NCBI GenBank assembly: GCA_037783545.1
Contig: JBBELK010000923.1
Span: forward strand, 62,001 to 126,000
Direction of reading: 5' to 3'
DNA from: Henricia sp. BOLD:AAB3569
Taxonomy: Eukaryota; Echinodermata; Asteroidea; Spinulosida; Echinasteridae
Length of the DNA stretch: 64,000 nucleotides
Shown: piece after piece, positions 1 through 11,478 of the stretch
Position numbering within the stretch: position 1 is the stretch's first letter
How the letters are laid out: each line of letters starts with the position of its first letter
Notes under the pieces: generated by a model
What the model was told of the DNA's origin: nothing
Seen by the model: only the letters and a program-made list of their open reading frames with translations
Databases searched by the model: none
Position numbers and translations under genes: made by a program

Positions 1-4
1 TTTT

Positions 5-3000
5 GCATGCTCCTAACACTCTATATTGCGCACTTGTCCTAAAAAATTGACAGATTTTCGCCGGGAAATTGCAGAGAAATTTCAAAGTTTAGGAAAAAAA
101 GGGGTTGGGGCTTCCTGGATGCTCCCGCAACCTGTGGCTGTCTGTACACACCTCTTTGGTGTACTCCTGATTCGTGCGCATGCTCAGTACTTCGGACTGT
201 CGTAGATACGGCCCAGTTTGGGACGGGATTTTGGTCAAAGTGTGGTCCAAACGTCGGCAAATTTGGAGGTCGAAAAATTTTCCGACGAACTTCAAATTTT
301 GCATGCTCCTAACACTCTATATTGCGCACTTGTCCTAAAAAATTGACAGACTTTCGCCGGGAAATTGCAGAGAAATTTCAAAGTTTAGGAAAAAAAGGGG
401 TTGGGGCTTCCTGGATGCTCCCGCAACCTGTGGCTGTCTGTACACACCTCTTTGGTGTACTCCTGATTCGTGCGCATGCTCAGTACTTCGGACTGTCGTA
501 GATACGGCCCAGTTTGGGACGGGATTTTGGTCAAAGTGTGGTCCAAACGTCGGCAAATTTGGAGATCGAAAAATTTTCCGACGAACTTCAAATGTTGCAT
601 GCTCCTAACACTCTATATTGCGCACTTGTCCTAAAAAATTGACAGACTTTCGCCGGGAAATTGCAGAGAAATTTCAAAGTTTAGGAAAAAAAGGGGTTGG
701 GGCTTCCTGGATGCTCCCGCAACCTGTGGCTGTCTGTACACACCTCTTTGGTGTACTCCTGATTCGTGCGCATGCTCAGTACTTCGGACTGTCGTAGATA
801 CGGCCCAGTTTGGGACGGGATTTTGGTCAAAGTGTGGTCCAAACGTCGGCAAATTTGGAGGTCGAAAATTTTCCGACGAACTTCAAATTTTGCATGCTCC
901 TAACACTCTATATTGCGCACTTGTCCTAAAAAATTGACAGACTTTCGCCGGGAAATTGCAGAGAAATTTCAAAGTTTAGGAAAAAAAGGGGTTGGGGCTT
1001 CCTGGATGCTCCCGCAACCTGTGGCTGTCTGTACACACCTCTTTGGTGTACTCCTGATTCGTGCGCATGCTCAGTACTTCGGACTGTCGTAGATACGGCC
1101 CAGTTTGGGACGGGATTTTGGTCAAAGTGTGGTCCAAACGTCGGCAAATTTGGAGGTCGAAAAATTTTCCGACGAACTTCAAATGTTGCATGCTCCTAAC
1201 ACTCTATATTGCGCACTTGTCCTAAAAAATTGACAGACTTTCGCCGGGAAATTGCAGAGAAATTTCAAAGTTTAGGAAAAAAAGGGGTTGGGGCTTCCTG
1301 GATGCTCCCGCAACCTGTGGCTGTCTGTACACACCTCTTTGGTGTACTCCTGATTCGTGCGCATGCTCAGTACTTCAGACTGTCGTAGATACGGCCCAGT
1401 TTGGGACGGGATTTTGGTCAAAGTGTGGTCCAAACGTCGGCAAATTTGGAGGTCGAAAAATTTTCCGACGAACTTCAAATGTTGCATGCTCCTAACACTC
1501 TATATTGCGCACTTGTCCTAAAAAATTGACAGACTTTCGCCGGGAAATTGCAGAGAAATTTCAAAGTTTAGGAAAAAAAGGGGTTGGGGCTTCCTGGATG
1601 CTCCCGCAACCTGTGGCTGTCTGTACACACCTCTTTGGTGTACTCCTGATTCGTGCGCATGCTCAGTACTTCAGACTGTCGTAGATACGGCCCAGTTTGG
1701 GACGGGATTTTGGTCAAAGTGTGGTCCAAACGTCGGCAAATTTGGAGGTCGAAAAATTTTCCGACGAACTTCAAATGTTGCATGCTCCTAACACTCTATA
1801 TTGCGCACTTGTCCTAAAAAATTGACAGACTTTCGCCGGGAAATTGCAGAGAAATTTCAAAGTTTAGGAAAAAAAGGGGTTGGGGCTTCCTGGATGCTCC
1901 CGCAACCTGTGGCTGTCTGTACACACCTATTTGGTGTACTCCTGATTCGTGCGCATGCTCAGTACTTCGGACTGTCGTAGATACGGCCCAGTTTGGGACG
2001 GGATTTTGGTCAAAGTGTGGTCCAAACGTCGGCAAATTTGGAGGTCGAACAATTTTCCGACGAACTTCAAATTTTGCATGCTCCTAACACTCTATATTGC
2101 GCACTTGTCCTAAAAAATTGACAGACTTTCGCCGGGAAATTGCAGAGAAATTTCAAAGTTTAGGAAAAAAAGGGGTTGTGGCTTCCTGGATGCTCCCGCA
2201 ACCTGTGGCTGTCTGTACACACCTCTTTGGTGTACTCCTGATTCGTGCGCATGCTCAGTACTTCGGACTGTCGTAGATACGGCCCAGTTTGGGACGGGAT
2301 TTTGGTCAAAGTGTGGTCCAAACGTCGGCAAATTTGGAGGTCGAAAAATTTTCCGACGAACTTCAAATTTTGCATGCTCCTAACACTCTATATTGCGCAC
2401 TTGTCCTAAAAAATTGACAGACTTTCGCCGGGAAATTGCAGAGAAATTTCAAAGTTTAGGAAAAAAAGGGGTTGGGGCTTCCTGGATGCTCCCGCAACCT
2501 GTGGCTGTCTGTACACACCTCTTTGGTGTACTCCTGATTCGTGCGCATGCTCAGTACTTCGGACTGTCGTAGATACGGCCCAGTTTGGGACGGGATTTTG
2601 GTCAAAGTGTGGTCCAAACGTTGGCAAATTTGGAGGTCGAAAAATTTTCCGACGAACTTCAAATTTTGCATGCTCCTAACACTCTATATTGCGCACTTGT
2701 CCTATAAAATTGACAGACTTTCGCCGGGAAATTGCAGAGAAATTTCAAAGTTTAGGAAAAAAAGGGGTTGGGGCTTCCTGGATGCTCCCGCAACCTGTGG
2801 CTGTCTGTACACACCTCTTTGGTGTACTCCTGATTCGTGCGCATGCTCAGTACTTCGGACTGTCGTAGATACGGCCCAGTTTGGGACGGGATTTTGGTCA
2901 AAGTGTGGTCCAAACGTTGGCAAATTTTGAGGTCGACAAATTTTCCGACGAACTTCAAATTTTGCATGCTCCTAACACTCTATATTGCGCACTTGTCCTG

Positions 3001-6000
3001 AAAAATTGACAGACTTTCGCCGGGAAATTGCAGAGAAATTTCAAAGTTTAGGAAAAAAAGGGGTTGGGGCTTTCTGGATGCTCCCGCAACCTGTGGCTGT
3101 CTGTACACACCTCTTTGGTGTACTCCTGATTCGTGCGCATGCTCAGTACTTCGGACTGTCGTAGATACGGCCCAGTTTGGGACGGGATTTTGGTCAAAGT
3201 GTGGTCCAAACGTCGGCAAATTTGGAGGTCGAAAAATTTTCCGACGAACTTCAAATTTTGCATGCTCCTAACACTCTATATTGCGCACTTGTCCTAAAAA
3301 ATTGACAGATTTTCGCCGGGAAATTGCAGAGAAATTTCAAAGTTTAGGAAAAAAAGGGGTTGGGGCTTCCTGGATGCTCCCGCAACCTGTGGCTGTCTGT
3401 ACACACCTCTTTGGTGTACTCCTGATTCGTGCGCATGCTCAGTACTTCGGACTGTCGTAGATACGGCCCAGTTTGGGACGGGATTTTGGTCAAAGTGTGG
3501 TCCAAACGTCGGCAAATTTGGAGGTCGAAAAATTTTCCGACGAACTTCAAATTTTGCATGCTCCTAACACTCTATATTGCGCACTTGTCCTAAAAAATTG
3601 ACAGACTTTCGCCGGGAAATTGCAGAGAAATTTCAAAGTTTAGGAAAAAAAGGGGTTGGGGCTTCCTGGATGCTCCCGCAACCTGTGGCTGTCTGTACAC
3701 ACCTCTTTGGTGTACTCCTGATTCGTGCGCATGCTCAGTACTTCGGACTGTCGTAGATACGGCCCAGTTTGGGACGGGATTTTGGTCAAAGTGTGGTCCA
3801 AACGTCGGCAAATTTGGAGGTCGAAAAATTTTCCGACGAACTTCAAATGTTGCATGCTCCTAACACTCTATATTGCGCACTTGTCCTAAAAAATTGACAG
3901 ACTTTCGCCGGGAAATTGCAGAGAAATTTCAAAGTTTAGGAAAAAAAGGGGTTGGGGCTTCCTGGATGCTCCCGCAACCTGTGGCTGTCTGTACACACCT
4001 CTTTGGTGTACTCCTGATTCGTGCGCATGCTCAGTACTTCGGACTGTCGTAGATACGGCCCAGTTTGGGACGGGATTTTGGTCAAAGTGTGGTCCAAACG
4101 TCGGCAAATTTGGAGGTCGAAAAATTTTCCGACGAACTTCAAATTTTGCATGCTCCTAACACTCTATATTGCGCACTTGTCCTAAAAAATTGACAGACTT
4201 TCGCCGGGAAATTGCAGAGAAATTTCAAAGTTTAGGAAAAAAAGGGGTTGGGGCTTCCTGGATGCTCCCGCAACCTGTGGCTGTCTGTACACACCTCTTT
4301 GGTGTACTCCTGATTCGTGCGCATGCTCAGTACTTCGGACTGTCGTAGATACGGCCCAGTTTGGGACGGGATTTTGGTCAAAGTGTGGTCCAAACGTCGG
4401 CAAATTTGGAGGTCGAAAAATTTTCCGACGAACTTCAAATGTTGCATGCTCCTAACACTCTATATTGCGCACTTGTCCTAAAAAATTGACAGACTTTCGC
4501 CGGGAAATTGCAGAGAAATTTCAAAGTTTAGGAAAAAAAGGGGTTGGGGCTTCCTGGATGCTCCCGCAACCTGTGGCTGTCTGTACACACCTCTTTGGTG
4601 TACTCCTGATTCGTGCGCATGCTCAGTACTTCAGACTGTCGTAGATACGGCCCAGTTTGGGACGGGATTTTGGTCAAAGTGTGGTCCAAACGTCGGCAAA
4701 TTTGGAGGTCGAAAAATTTTCCGACGAACTTCAAATTGTGCATGCTCCTAACACTCTATATTGCGCACTTGTCCTAAAAAATTGACAGACTTTCGCCGGG
4801 AAATTGCAGAGAAATTTCAAAGTTTAGGAAAAAAAGGGGTTGGGGCTTCCTGGATGCTCCCGCAACCTGTGGCTGTCTGTACACACCTCTTTGGTGTACT
4901 CCTGATTCGTGCGCATGCTCAGTACTTCGGACTGTCGTAGATACGGCCCAGTTTGGGACGGGATTTTGGTCAAAGTGTGGTCCAAACGTCGGCAAATTTG
5001 GAGGTCGAAAAATTTTCCGACGAACTTCAAATGTTGCATGCTCCTAACACTCTATATTGCGCACTTGTCCTAAAAAATTGACAGACTTTCGCCGGGAAAT
5101 TGCAGAGAAATTTCAAAGTTTAGGAAAAAAAGGGGTTGGGGCTTCCTGGATGCTCCCGCAACCTGTGGCTGTCTGTACACACCTATTTGGTGTACTCCTG
5201 ATTCGTGCGCATGCTCAGTACTTCGGACTGTCGTAGATACGGCCCAGTTTGGGACGGGATTTTGGTCAAAGTGTGGTCCAAACGTCGGCAAATTTGGAGG
5301 TCGAAAAATTTTCCGACGAACTTCAAATTTTGCATGCTCCTAACACTCTATATTGCGCACTTGTCCTAAAAGATTGACAGACTTTCGCCGGGAAATTGCA
5401 GAGAAATTTCAAAGTTTAGGAAAAAAAGGGGTTGTGGCTTCCTGGATGCTCCCGCAACCTGTGGCTGTCTGTACACACCTCTTTGGTGTACTCCTGATTC
5501 GTGCGCATGCTCAGTACTTCGGACTGTCGTAGATACGGCCCAGTTTGGGACGGGATTTTGGTCAAAGTGTGGTCCAAACGTCGGCAAATTTGGAGGTCGA
5601 AAAATTTTCCGACGAACTTCAAATTTTGCATGCTCCTAACACTCTATATTGCGCACTTGTCCTAAAAAATTGACAGACTTTCGCCGGGAAATTGCAGAGA
5701 AATTTCAAAGTTTAGGAAAAAAAGGGGTTGGGGCTTCCTGGATGCTCCCGCAACCTGTGGCTGTCTGTACACACCTCTTTGGTGTACTCCTGATTCGTGC
5801 GCATGCTCAGTACTTCGGACTGTCGTAGATACGGCCCAGTTTGGGACGGGATTTTGGTCAAAGTGTGGTCCAAACGTTGGCAAATTTGGAGGTCGAAAAA
5901 TTTTCCGACGAACTTCAAATTTTGCATGCTCCTAACACTCTATATTGCGCACTTGTCCTAAAAAATTGACAGACTTTCGCCGGGAAATTGCAGAGAAATT

Positions 6001-6515
6001 TCAAAGTTTAGGAAAAAAAGGGGTTGGGGCTTCCTGGATGCTCCCGCAACCTGTTGCTGTCTGTACACACCTATTTGGTGTACTCCTGATTCGTGCGCAT
6101 GCTCAGTACTTCGGACTGTCGTAGATACGGCCCAGTTTGGGACGGGATTTTGGTCAAAGTGTGGTCCAAACGTTGGCAAATTTGGAGGTCGAAAAATTTT
6201 CCGACGAACTTCAAATTTTGCATGCTCCTAACACTCTATATTGCGCACTTGTCCTGAAAAATTGACAGACTTTCGCCGGGAAATTGCAGAGAAATTTCAA
6301 AGTTTAGGAAAAAAAGGGGTTGGGGCTTTCTGGATGCTCCCGCAACCTGTGGCTGTCTGTACACACCTCTTTGGTGTACTCCTGATTCGTGCGCATGCTC
6401 AGTACTTCGGACTGTCGTAGATACGGCCCAGTTTGGGACGGGATTTTGGTCAAAGTGTGGTCCAAACGTCGGCAAATTTGGAGGTCGAACAATTTTCCGA
6501 CGAACTTCAAATTTT
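5..6515 (+). repeat. 11-monomer higher-order repeat, two copies (5-3259 and 3260-6515)
   Basis: Twenty-two SINE-free monomers form two tandem 11-mers of 3255 and 3256 bp; the first is one base short because of an A deletion near 866. Diagnostic variants recur at this spacing: GACAGATTTTCG in monomer 1 (51 and 3306), AAATGTTGC ends in monomers 2 and 4, CCTATTTGG in monomer 7 (1927 and 5183), GGTTGTGGC in monomer 8, CGTTGGC in monomer 9, and CCTGAAAA with CTTTCTGG in monomer 11 (2997 and 6253). The copies are not identical: monomers 5, 6, 7 and 10 carry private changes, such as TTCAGAC in monomer 6 of copy 1 only. The duplication is therefore older than some of the later ones in this window. 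Confidence 0.88.
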
Positions 6516-6527
6516 GCATGCTCCTAA

Positions 6528-6812
6528 TGTTGTTGTTGTTGTATATTTTATGGCATCTTCGGCAACTAAGGCCCTTTATGCCATCAACTATACGGTTTTA
6601 GCTTTAACTATACTATATTATCAACTTGAGATGACGAAGAAGGAGTTGCAGTTTTAGAAGTGGGAGGAAAAACCCCAGAGAAATGCCCCAGGGGAAAACC
6701 CACGCGGTCAAGTAGGGACTGCAAACCCAATCCACATACACGCCCCGGATTCGAACCCGGGACCCCAGAGGTGAAAGGCGAGGAAAGAACCCGTACGCCA
6801 ACCCGACCGCCC
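6528..6812 (-). mobile_element. tRNA-derived SINE, minus copy 1
   Basis: This is a 285-bp non-coding retroelement; its 5' end is at 6812 and its tail at 6528. On the element strand it begins GGGCGGTCGGG and has a tRNA-like head with a perfect B box (GGTTCGAATCC, complement at 6747-6757). A GC-rich body contains a GACCGCGTGGG segment. An AT-rich 3' part contains a 7-bp inverted repeat (6550-6556 with 6578-6584), and the tail is about five ACA units with no poly(A). A perfect 12-bp direct repeat, GCATGCTCCTAA, flanks it at 6516-6527 and 6813-6824, which is the hallmark of target-primed insertion. Pol III transcription and LINE-supplied reverse transcription are inferred from SINE biology; no reading frame is involved. 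The private change is GGAAAAACCCC in the body where most copies have GGAAAACCCCC. The exact SINE family is not recognised. Confidence 0.9.
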
Positions 6813-7416
6813 GCATGCTCCTAACACTCTATATTGCGCACTTGTCCTAAAAAATTGACAGACTTTCGCCGGGAAATTGCAGAGAAATTTCAAAGTTTAG
6901 GAAAAAAAGGGGTTGGGGCTTCCTGGATGCTCCCGCAACCTGTGGCTGTCTGTACACACCTCTTTGGTGTACTCCTGATTCGTGCGCATGCTCAGTACTT
7001 CGGACTGTTGTAGATACGGCCCAGTTTGGGACGGGATTTTGGTCAAAGTGTGGTCCAAACGTTGGCAAATTTGGAGGTCGAAAAATTTTCCGACGAACTT
7101 CAAATTTTGCATGCTCCTAACACTCTATATTGCGCACTTGTCCTAAAAAATTGACAGACTTTCGCCGGGAAATTGCAGAGAAATTTCAAAGTTTAGGAAA
7201 AAAAGGGGTTGGGGCTTCCTGGATGCTCCCGCAACCTGTGGCTGTCTGTACACACCTCTTTGGTGTTCTCCTGATTCGTGCGCATGCTCAGTACTTCGGA
7301 CTGTCGTAGATACGGCCCAGTTTGGGACGGGATTTTGGTCAAAGTGTGGTCCAAACGTCGGCAAATTTGGAGGTCGAACAATTTTCCGACGAACTTCAAA
7401 TTTTGCATGCTCCTAA

Positions 7417-7701
7417 TGTTGTTGTTGTTGTATATTTTATGGCATCTTCGGCAACTAAGGCCCTTTATGCCATCAACTATACGGTTTTAGCTTTAACTAT
7501 ACTATATTATCAACTTGAGATGACGAAGAAGGAGTTGCAGTTTTAGAAGTGGGAGGAAAACCCCCAGAGAAATGCCCCAGGGGAAAACCCACGCGGTCAA
7601 GTAGGGACTGCAAACCCAATCCACATACACGCCCCGGATTCGAACCCGGGACCCCAGAGGTGAAAGGCGAGGAAAGAACCCGTACGCCAACCCGACCGCC
7701 C
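7417..7701 (-). mobile_element. tRNA-derived SINE, minus copy 2
   Basis: It has the same 285-bp structure and insertion point as copy 1, 889 bp downstream of it. The 12-bp duplications are at 7405-7416 and 7702-7713, and the B-box complement is at 7636-7646. It shows the majority body sequence GGAAAACCCCCAG. The satellite monomer to its left carries GGTGTTCTCC near 7262 in place of GGTGTACTCC, a private change. Confidence 0.88.
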
Positions 7702-8897
7702 GCATGCTCCTAACACTCTATATTGCGCACTTGTCCTAAAAAATTGACAGACTTTCGCCGGGAAATTGCAGAGAAATTTCAAAGTTTAGGAAAAAAAGGG
7801 GTTGGGGCTTCCTGGATGCTCCCGCAACCTGTGGCTGTCTGTACACACCTCTTTGGTGTACTCCTGATTCGTGCGCATGCTCAGTACTTCGGACTGTCGT
7901 AGATACGGCCCAGTTTGGGACGGGATTTTGGTCAAAGTGTGGTCCAAACGTTGGCAAATTTGGAGGTCGAAACATTTTCCGACGAACTTCAAATTTTGCA
8001 TGCTCCTAACACTCTATATTGCGCACTTGTCCTAACAAATTGACAGACTTTCGCCGGGAAATTGCAGAGAAATTTAAAAGTTTAGGAAAAAAAGGGGTTG
8101 GGGCTTCCTGGATGCTCCCGCAACCTGTGGCTGTCTGTACACACCTCTTTGGTGTACTCCTGATTCGTGCGCATGCTCAGTACTTCGGACTGTCGTAGAT
8201 ACGGCCCAGTTTGGGACGGGATTTTGGTCAAAGTGTGGTCCAAACGTCGGCAAATTTGGAGGTCGAAAAAATTTCCGACGAACTTCCAATTTTGCATGCT
8301 CCTAACACTCTATATTGCGCACTTGTCCTAAAAAATTGACAGACTTTCGCCTGGAAATTGCAGAGAAATTTCAAAGTTTAGGAAAAAAAGGGGTTGGGGC
8401 TTCCTGGATGCTCCCGCAACCTGTGGCTGTCTGTACACACCTCTTTGGTGTACTCCTGATTCGTGCGCATGCTCAGTACTTCGGACTGTCGTAGATACGG
8501 CCCAGTTTGGGACGGGATTTTGGTCAAAGTGTGGTCCAAACGTCGGCAAATTTGGAGGTCGAAAAATTTTCCGACGAACTTCAAATTTTGCATGCTCCTA
8601 ACACTCTATATTGCGCACTTGTCCTAAAAAATTGACAGACTTTCGCCGGGAAATTGCAGAGAAATTTCAAAGTTTAGGAAAAAAAGGGGTTGGGGCTTCC
8701 TGGATGCTCCCGCAACCTGTGGCTGTCTGTACACACCTCTTTGGTGTACTCCTGATTCGTGCGCATGCTCAGTACTTCGGACTGTCGTAGATACGGCCCA
8801 GTTTGGGACGGGATTTTGGTCAAAGTGTGGTCCAAACGTCGGCAAATTTGGAGGTCGAACAATTTTCCGACGAACTTCAAATTTTGCATGCTCCTAA

Positions 8898-9182
8898 TGT
8901 TGTTGTTGTTGTATATTTTATGGCATCTTCGGCAACTAAGGCCCTTTATGCCATCAACTATACGGTTTTAGCTTTAACTATACTATATTATCAACTTGAG
9001 ATGACGAAGAAGGAGTTGCAGTTTTAGAAGTGGGAGGAAAACCCCCAGAGAAATGCCCCAGGGAAAAACCCACGCGGTCAAGTAGGGACTGCAAACCCAA
9101 TCCACATACACGCCCCGGATTCGAACCCGGGACCCCAGAGGTGAAAGGCGAGGAAAGAACCCGTACGCCAACCCGACCGCCC
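8898..9182 (-). mobile_element. tRNA-derived SINE, minus copy 3
   Basis: This 285-bp element is at the standard insertion point with 12-bp duplications at 8886-8897 and 9183-9194; the B-box complement is at 9117-9127. It has CCCCAGGGAAAAACCC near 9056, shared only with copy 12 (20379-20663), so these two are closest relatives. The monomer on its right carries CTCACTACTTC, also as in copy 12. Confidence 0.88.
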
Positions 9183-10070
9183 GCATGCTCCTAACACTCT
9201 ATATTGCGCACTTGTCCTAAAAAATTGACAGACTTTCGCCGGGAAATTGCAGAGAAATTTCAAAGTTTAGGAAAAAAAGGGGTTGGGGCTTCCTGGATGC
9301 TCCCGCAACCTGTGGCTGTCTGTACACACCTCTTTGGTGTACTCCTGATTCGTGCGCATGCTCACTACTTCGGACTGTCGTAGATACGGCCCAGTTTGGG
9401 ACGGGATTTTGGTCAAAGTGTGGTCCAAACGTCGGCAAATTTGGAGGTCGAAAAATTTTCCGGCGAACTTCAAATTTTGCATGCTCCTAACACTCTATAT
9501 TGCGCACTTGTCCTAAAAAATTGACAGACTTTCGCCGGGAAATTGCAGAGAAATTTCAAAGTTTAGGAAAAAAAGGGGTTGGGGCTTCCTGGATGCTCCC
9601 GCAACCTGTGGCTGTCTGTACACACCTCTTTGGTGTACTCCTGATTCGTGCGCATGCTCAGTACTTCGGACTGTCGTAGATACGGCCCAGTTTGGGACGG
9701 GATTTTGGTCAAATTGTGTTCCAAACGTCGGCAAAATTGGAGGTCGAAAAATTTTCCGACGAACTTCCAATTTTGCATGCTCCTAACACTCTATATTGCG
9801 CACTTGTCCTAAAAAATTGACAGACTTTCGCCTGGAAATTGCAGAGAAATTTCAAAGTTTAGGAAAAAAAGGGGTTGGGGCTTCCTGGATGCTCCCGCAA
9901 CCTGTGGCTGTCTGTACACACCTCTTTGGTGTACTCCTGATTCGTGCGCATGCTCAGTACTTCGGACTGTCGTAGATACGGCCCAGTTTGGGACGGGATT
10001 TTTGTCAAAGTGTGGTCCAAACGTCGGCAAATTTGGAGGTCGAAAAATTTTCCGACGAACTTCAAATTTT

Positions 10071-10292
10071 GCATGCTCCTAACACTCTATATTGCGCACT
10101 TGTCCTAAAAAATTGACAGACTTTCGCCGGGAAATTGCAGAGAAATTTCAAAGTTTAGGAAAAAAAGGGGTTGGGGCTTCCTGGATGCTCCCGCAACCTG
10201 TGGCTGTCTGTACACACCTCTTTGGTGTACTCCTGATTCGTGCGCATGCTCAGTACTTCGGACTGTCGTAGATACGGCGAACTTCAAATTTT
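10071..10292 (+). repeat. Truncated satellite monomer (222 bp, 74-bp deletion)
   Basis: This monomer follows the consensus up to GATACGGC (ending 10278), then jumps directly to GAACTTCAAATTTT. It has lost 74 bp that include the CGGGATTTTGG segment and the whole near-palindrome. The junction shows at most one base of microhomology, so end-joining or replication slippage is more likely than exchange between monomers. It is the shortest monomer in the window. Confidence 0.93.
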
Positions 10293-11193
10293 GCATGCTC
10301 CTAACACTCTATATTGCGCACTTGTCCTAAAAAATTGACGGACTTTCGCCGGGAAATTGCAGAGAAATTTCAAAGTTTAGGAAAAAAAGGGGTTGGGGCT
10401 TCCTGGATGCTCCCGCAACCTGTGGCTGTCTGTACACACCTCTTTGGTGTACTCCTGATTCGTGCGCATGTTCAGTACTTCGGACTGTCGTAGATACGGC
10501 CCAGTTTGGGACGGGATTTTGGTCAAAGTGTGGTCCAAACATTGGCAAATTTGGAGGTCGAAAAATTTTCCGACGAACTTCAAATTTTGCATGCTCCTAA
10601 CACTCTATATTGCGCACTTGTCCTAAAAAATTGACAGACTTTCGCCGGGAAATTGCAGAGAAATTTCAAAGTTTAGGAAAAAAAGGGGTTGGGGCTTCCT
10701 GGATGCTCCCGCAACCTGTGGCTGTCTGTACACACCTCCTTGGTGTACTCCTGATTCGTGCGCATGCTCAGTACTTCGGACTGTCGTAGATACGGCCCAG
10801 TTTGGGACGGGATTTTGGTCAAAGTGTGGTCCAAACGTCGGCTAATTTGGAGGTCGACAAATTTTCCGACGAACTTCAAATTTTGCATGCTCCTAACACT
10901 CTATATTTCGCACTTGTCCTAAAAAATTGACAGACTTTCGCCGGGAAATTGCAGAGAAATTTCAAAGTTTAGGAAAAAAAAGGGGTTGGGGCTTCCTGGA
11001 TGCTCCCGCAACCTGTGGCTGTCTGTACACACCTCTTTGGTGTACTCCTGATTCGTGCGCATGCTCAGTACTTCGGACTGTCGTAGATACGGCCCAGTTT
11101 GGGACGGGATTTTGGTCAAAGTGTGGTCCAAACGTCGGCAAATTTGGAGGTCGAACAATTTTCCGACGAACTTCAAATTTTGCATGCTCCTAA

Positions 11194-11478
11194 TGTTGTT
11201 GTTGTTGTATATTTTATGGCATCTTCGGCAACTAAGGCCCTTTATGCCATCAACTATACGGTTTTAGCTTTAACTATACTATATTATCAACTTGAGATGA
11301 CGAAGAAGGAGTTGCAGTTTTAGAAGTCGGAGGAAAACCCCCAGAGAAATGCCCCAGGGGAAAACCCACGCGGTCAAGTAGGGACTGCAAACCCAATCCA
11401 CATACACGCCCCGGATTCGAACCCGGGACCCCAGAGGTGAAAGGCGAGGAAAGAACCCGTACGCCAACCCGACCGCCC
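11194..11478 (-). mobile_element. tRNA-derived SINE, minus copy 4
   Basis: This 285-bp element has 12-bp duplications at 11182-11193 and 11479-11490 and a B-box complement at 11413-11423. It carries GAAGTCGGAGG in the body (near 11325) where most copies read GAAGTGGGAGG. The allele is shared with copies 6 and 8 and marks them as one amplification lineage. The monomer to its left has an A8 tract (near 10974) instead of A7. Confidence 0.88.

Noticed and set aside
97-110. GGGGTT as telomere repeat
   Set aside because: Only one GGGGTTGGGG occurs per 296-bp monomer, not a tandem telomeric array, so it gives no evidence of a chromosome end.
39-260. Minus-strand open frames of 71-73 codons in almost every monomer
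   Set aside because: Two overlapping frames on the same strand recur with the satellite period, and both are interrupted or altered by any indel. There is no start context, splice structure or domain. The frames simply reflect the repeat; variants are not biased to synonymous sites as far as I can see.
178-300. Ancient two-part origin of the monomer from a duplicated half-unit
   Set aside because: The GCATGCTC octamer occurs twice, at bases 1 and 174, but the sequences beyond it show no convincing alignment by eye. A careful self-alignment could reopen this.
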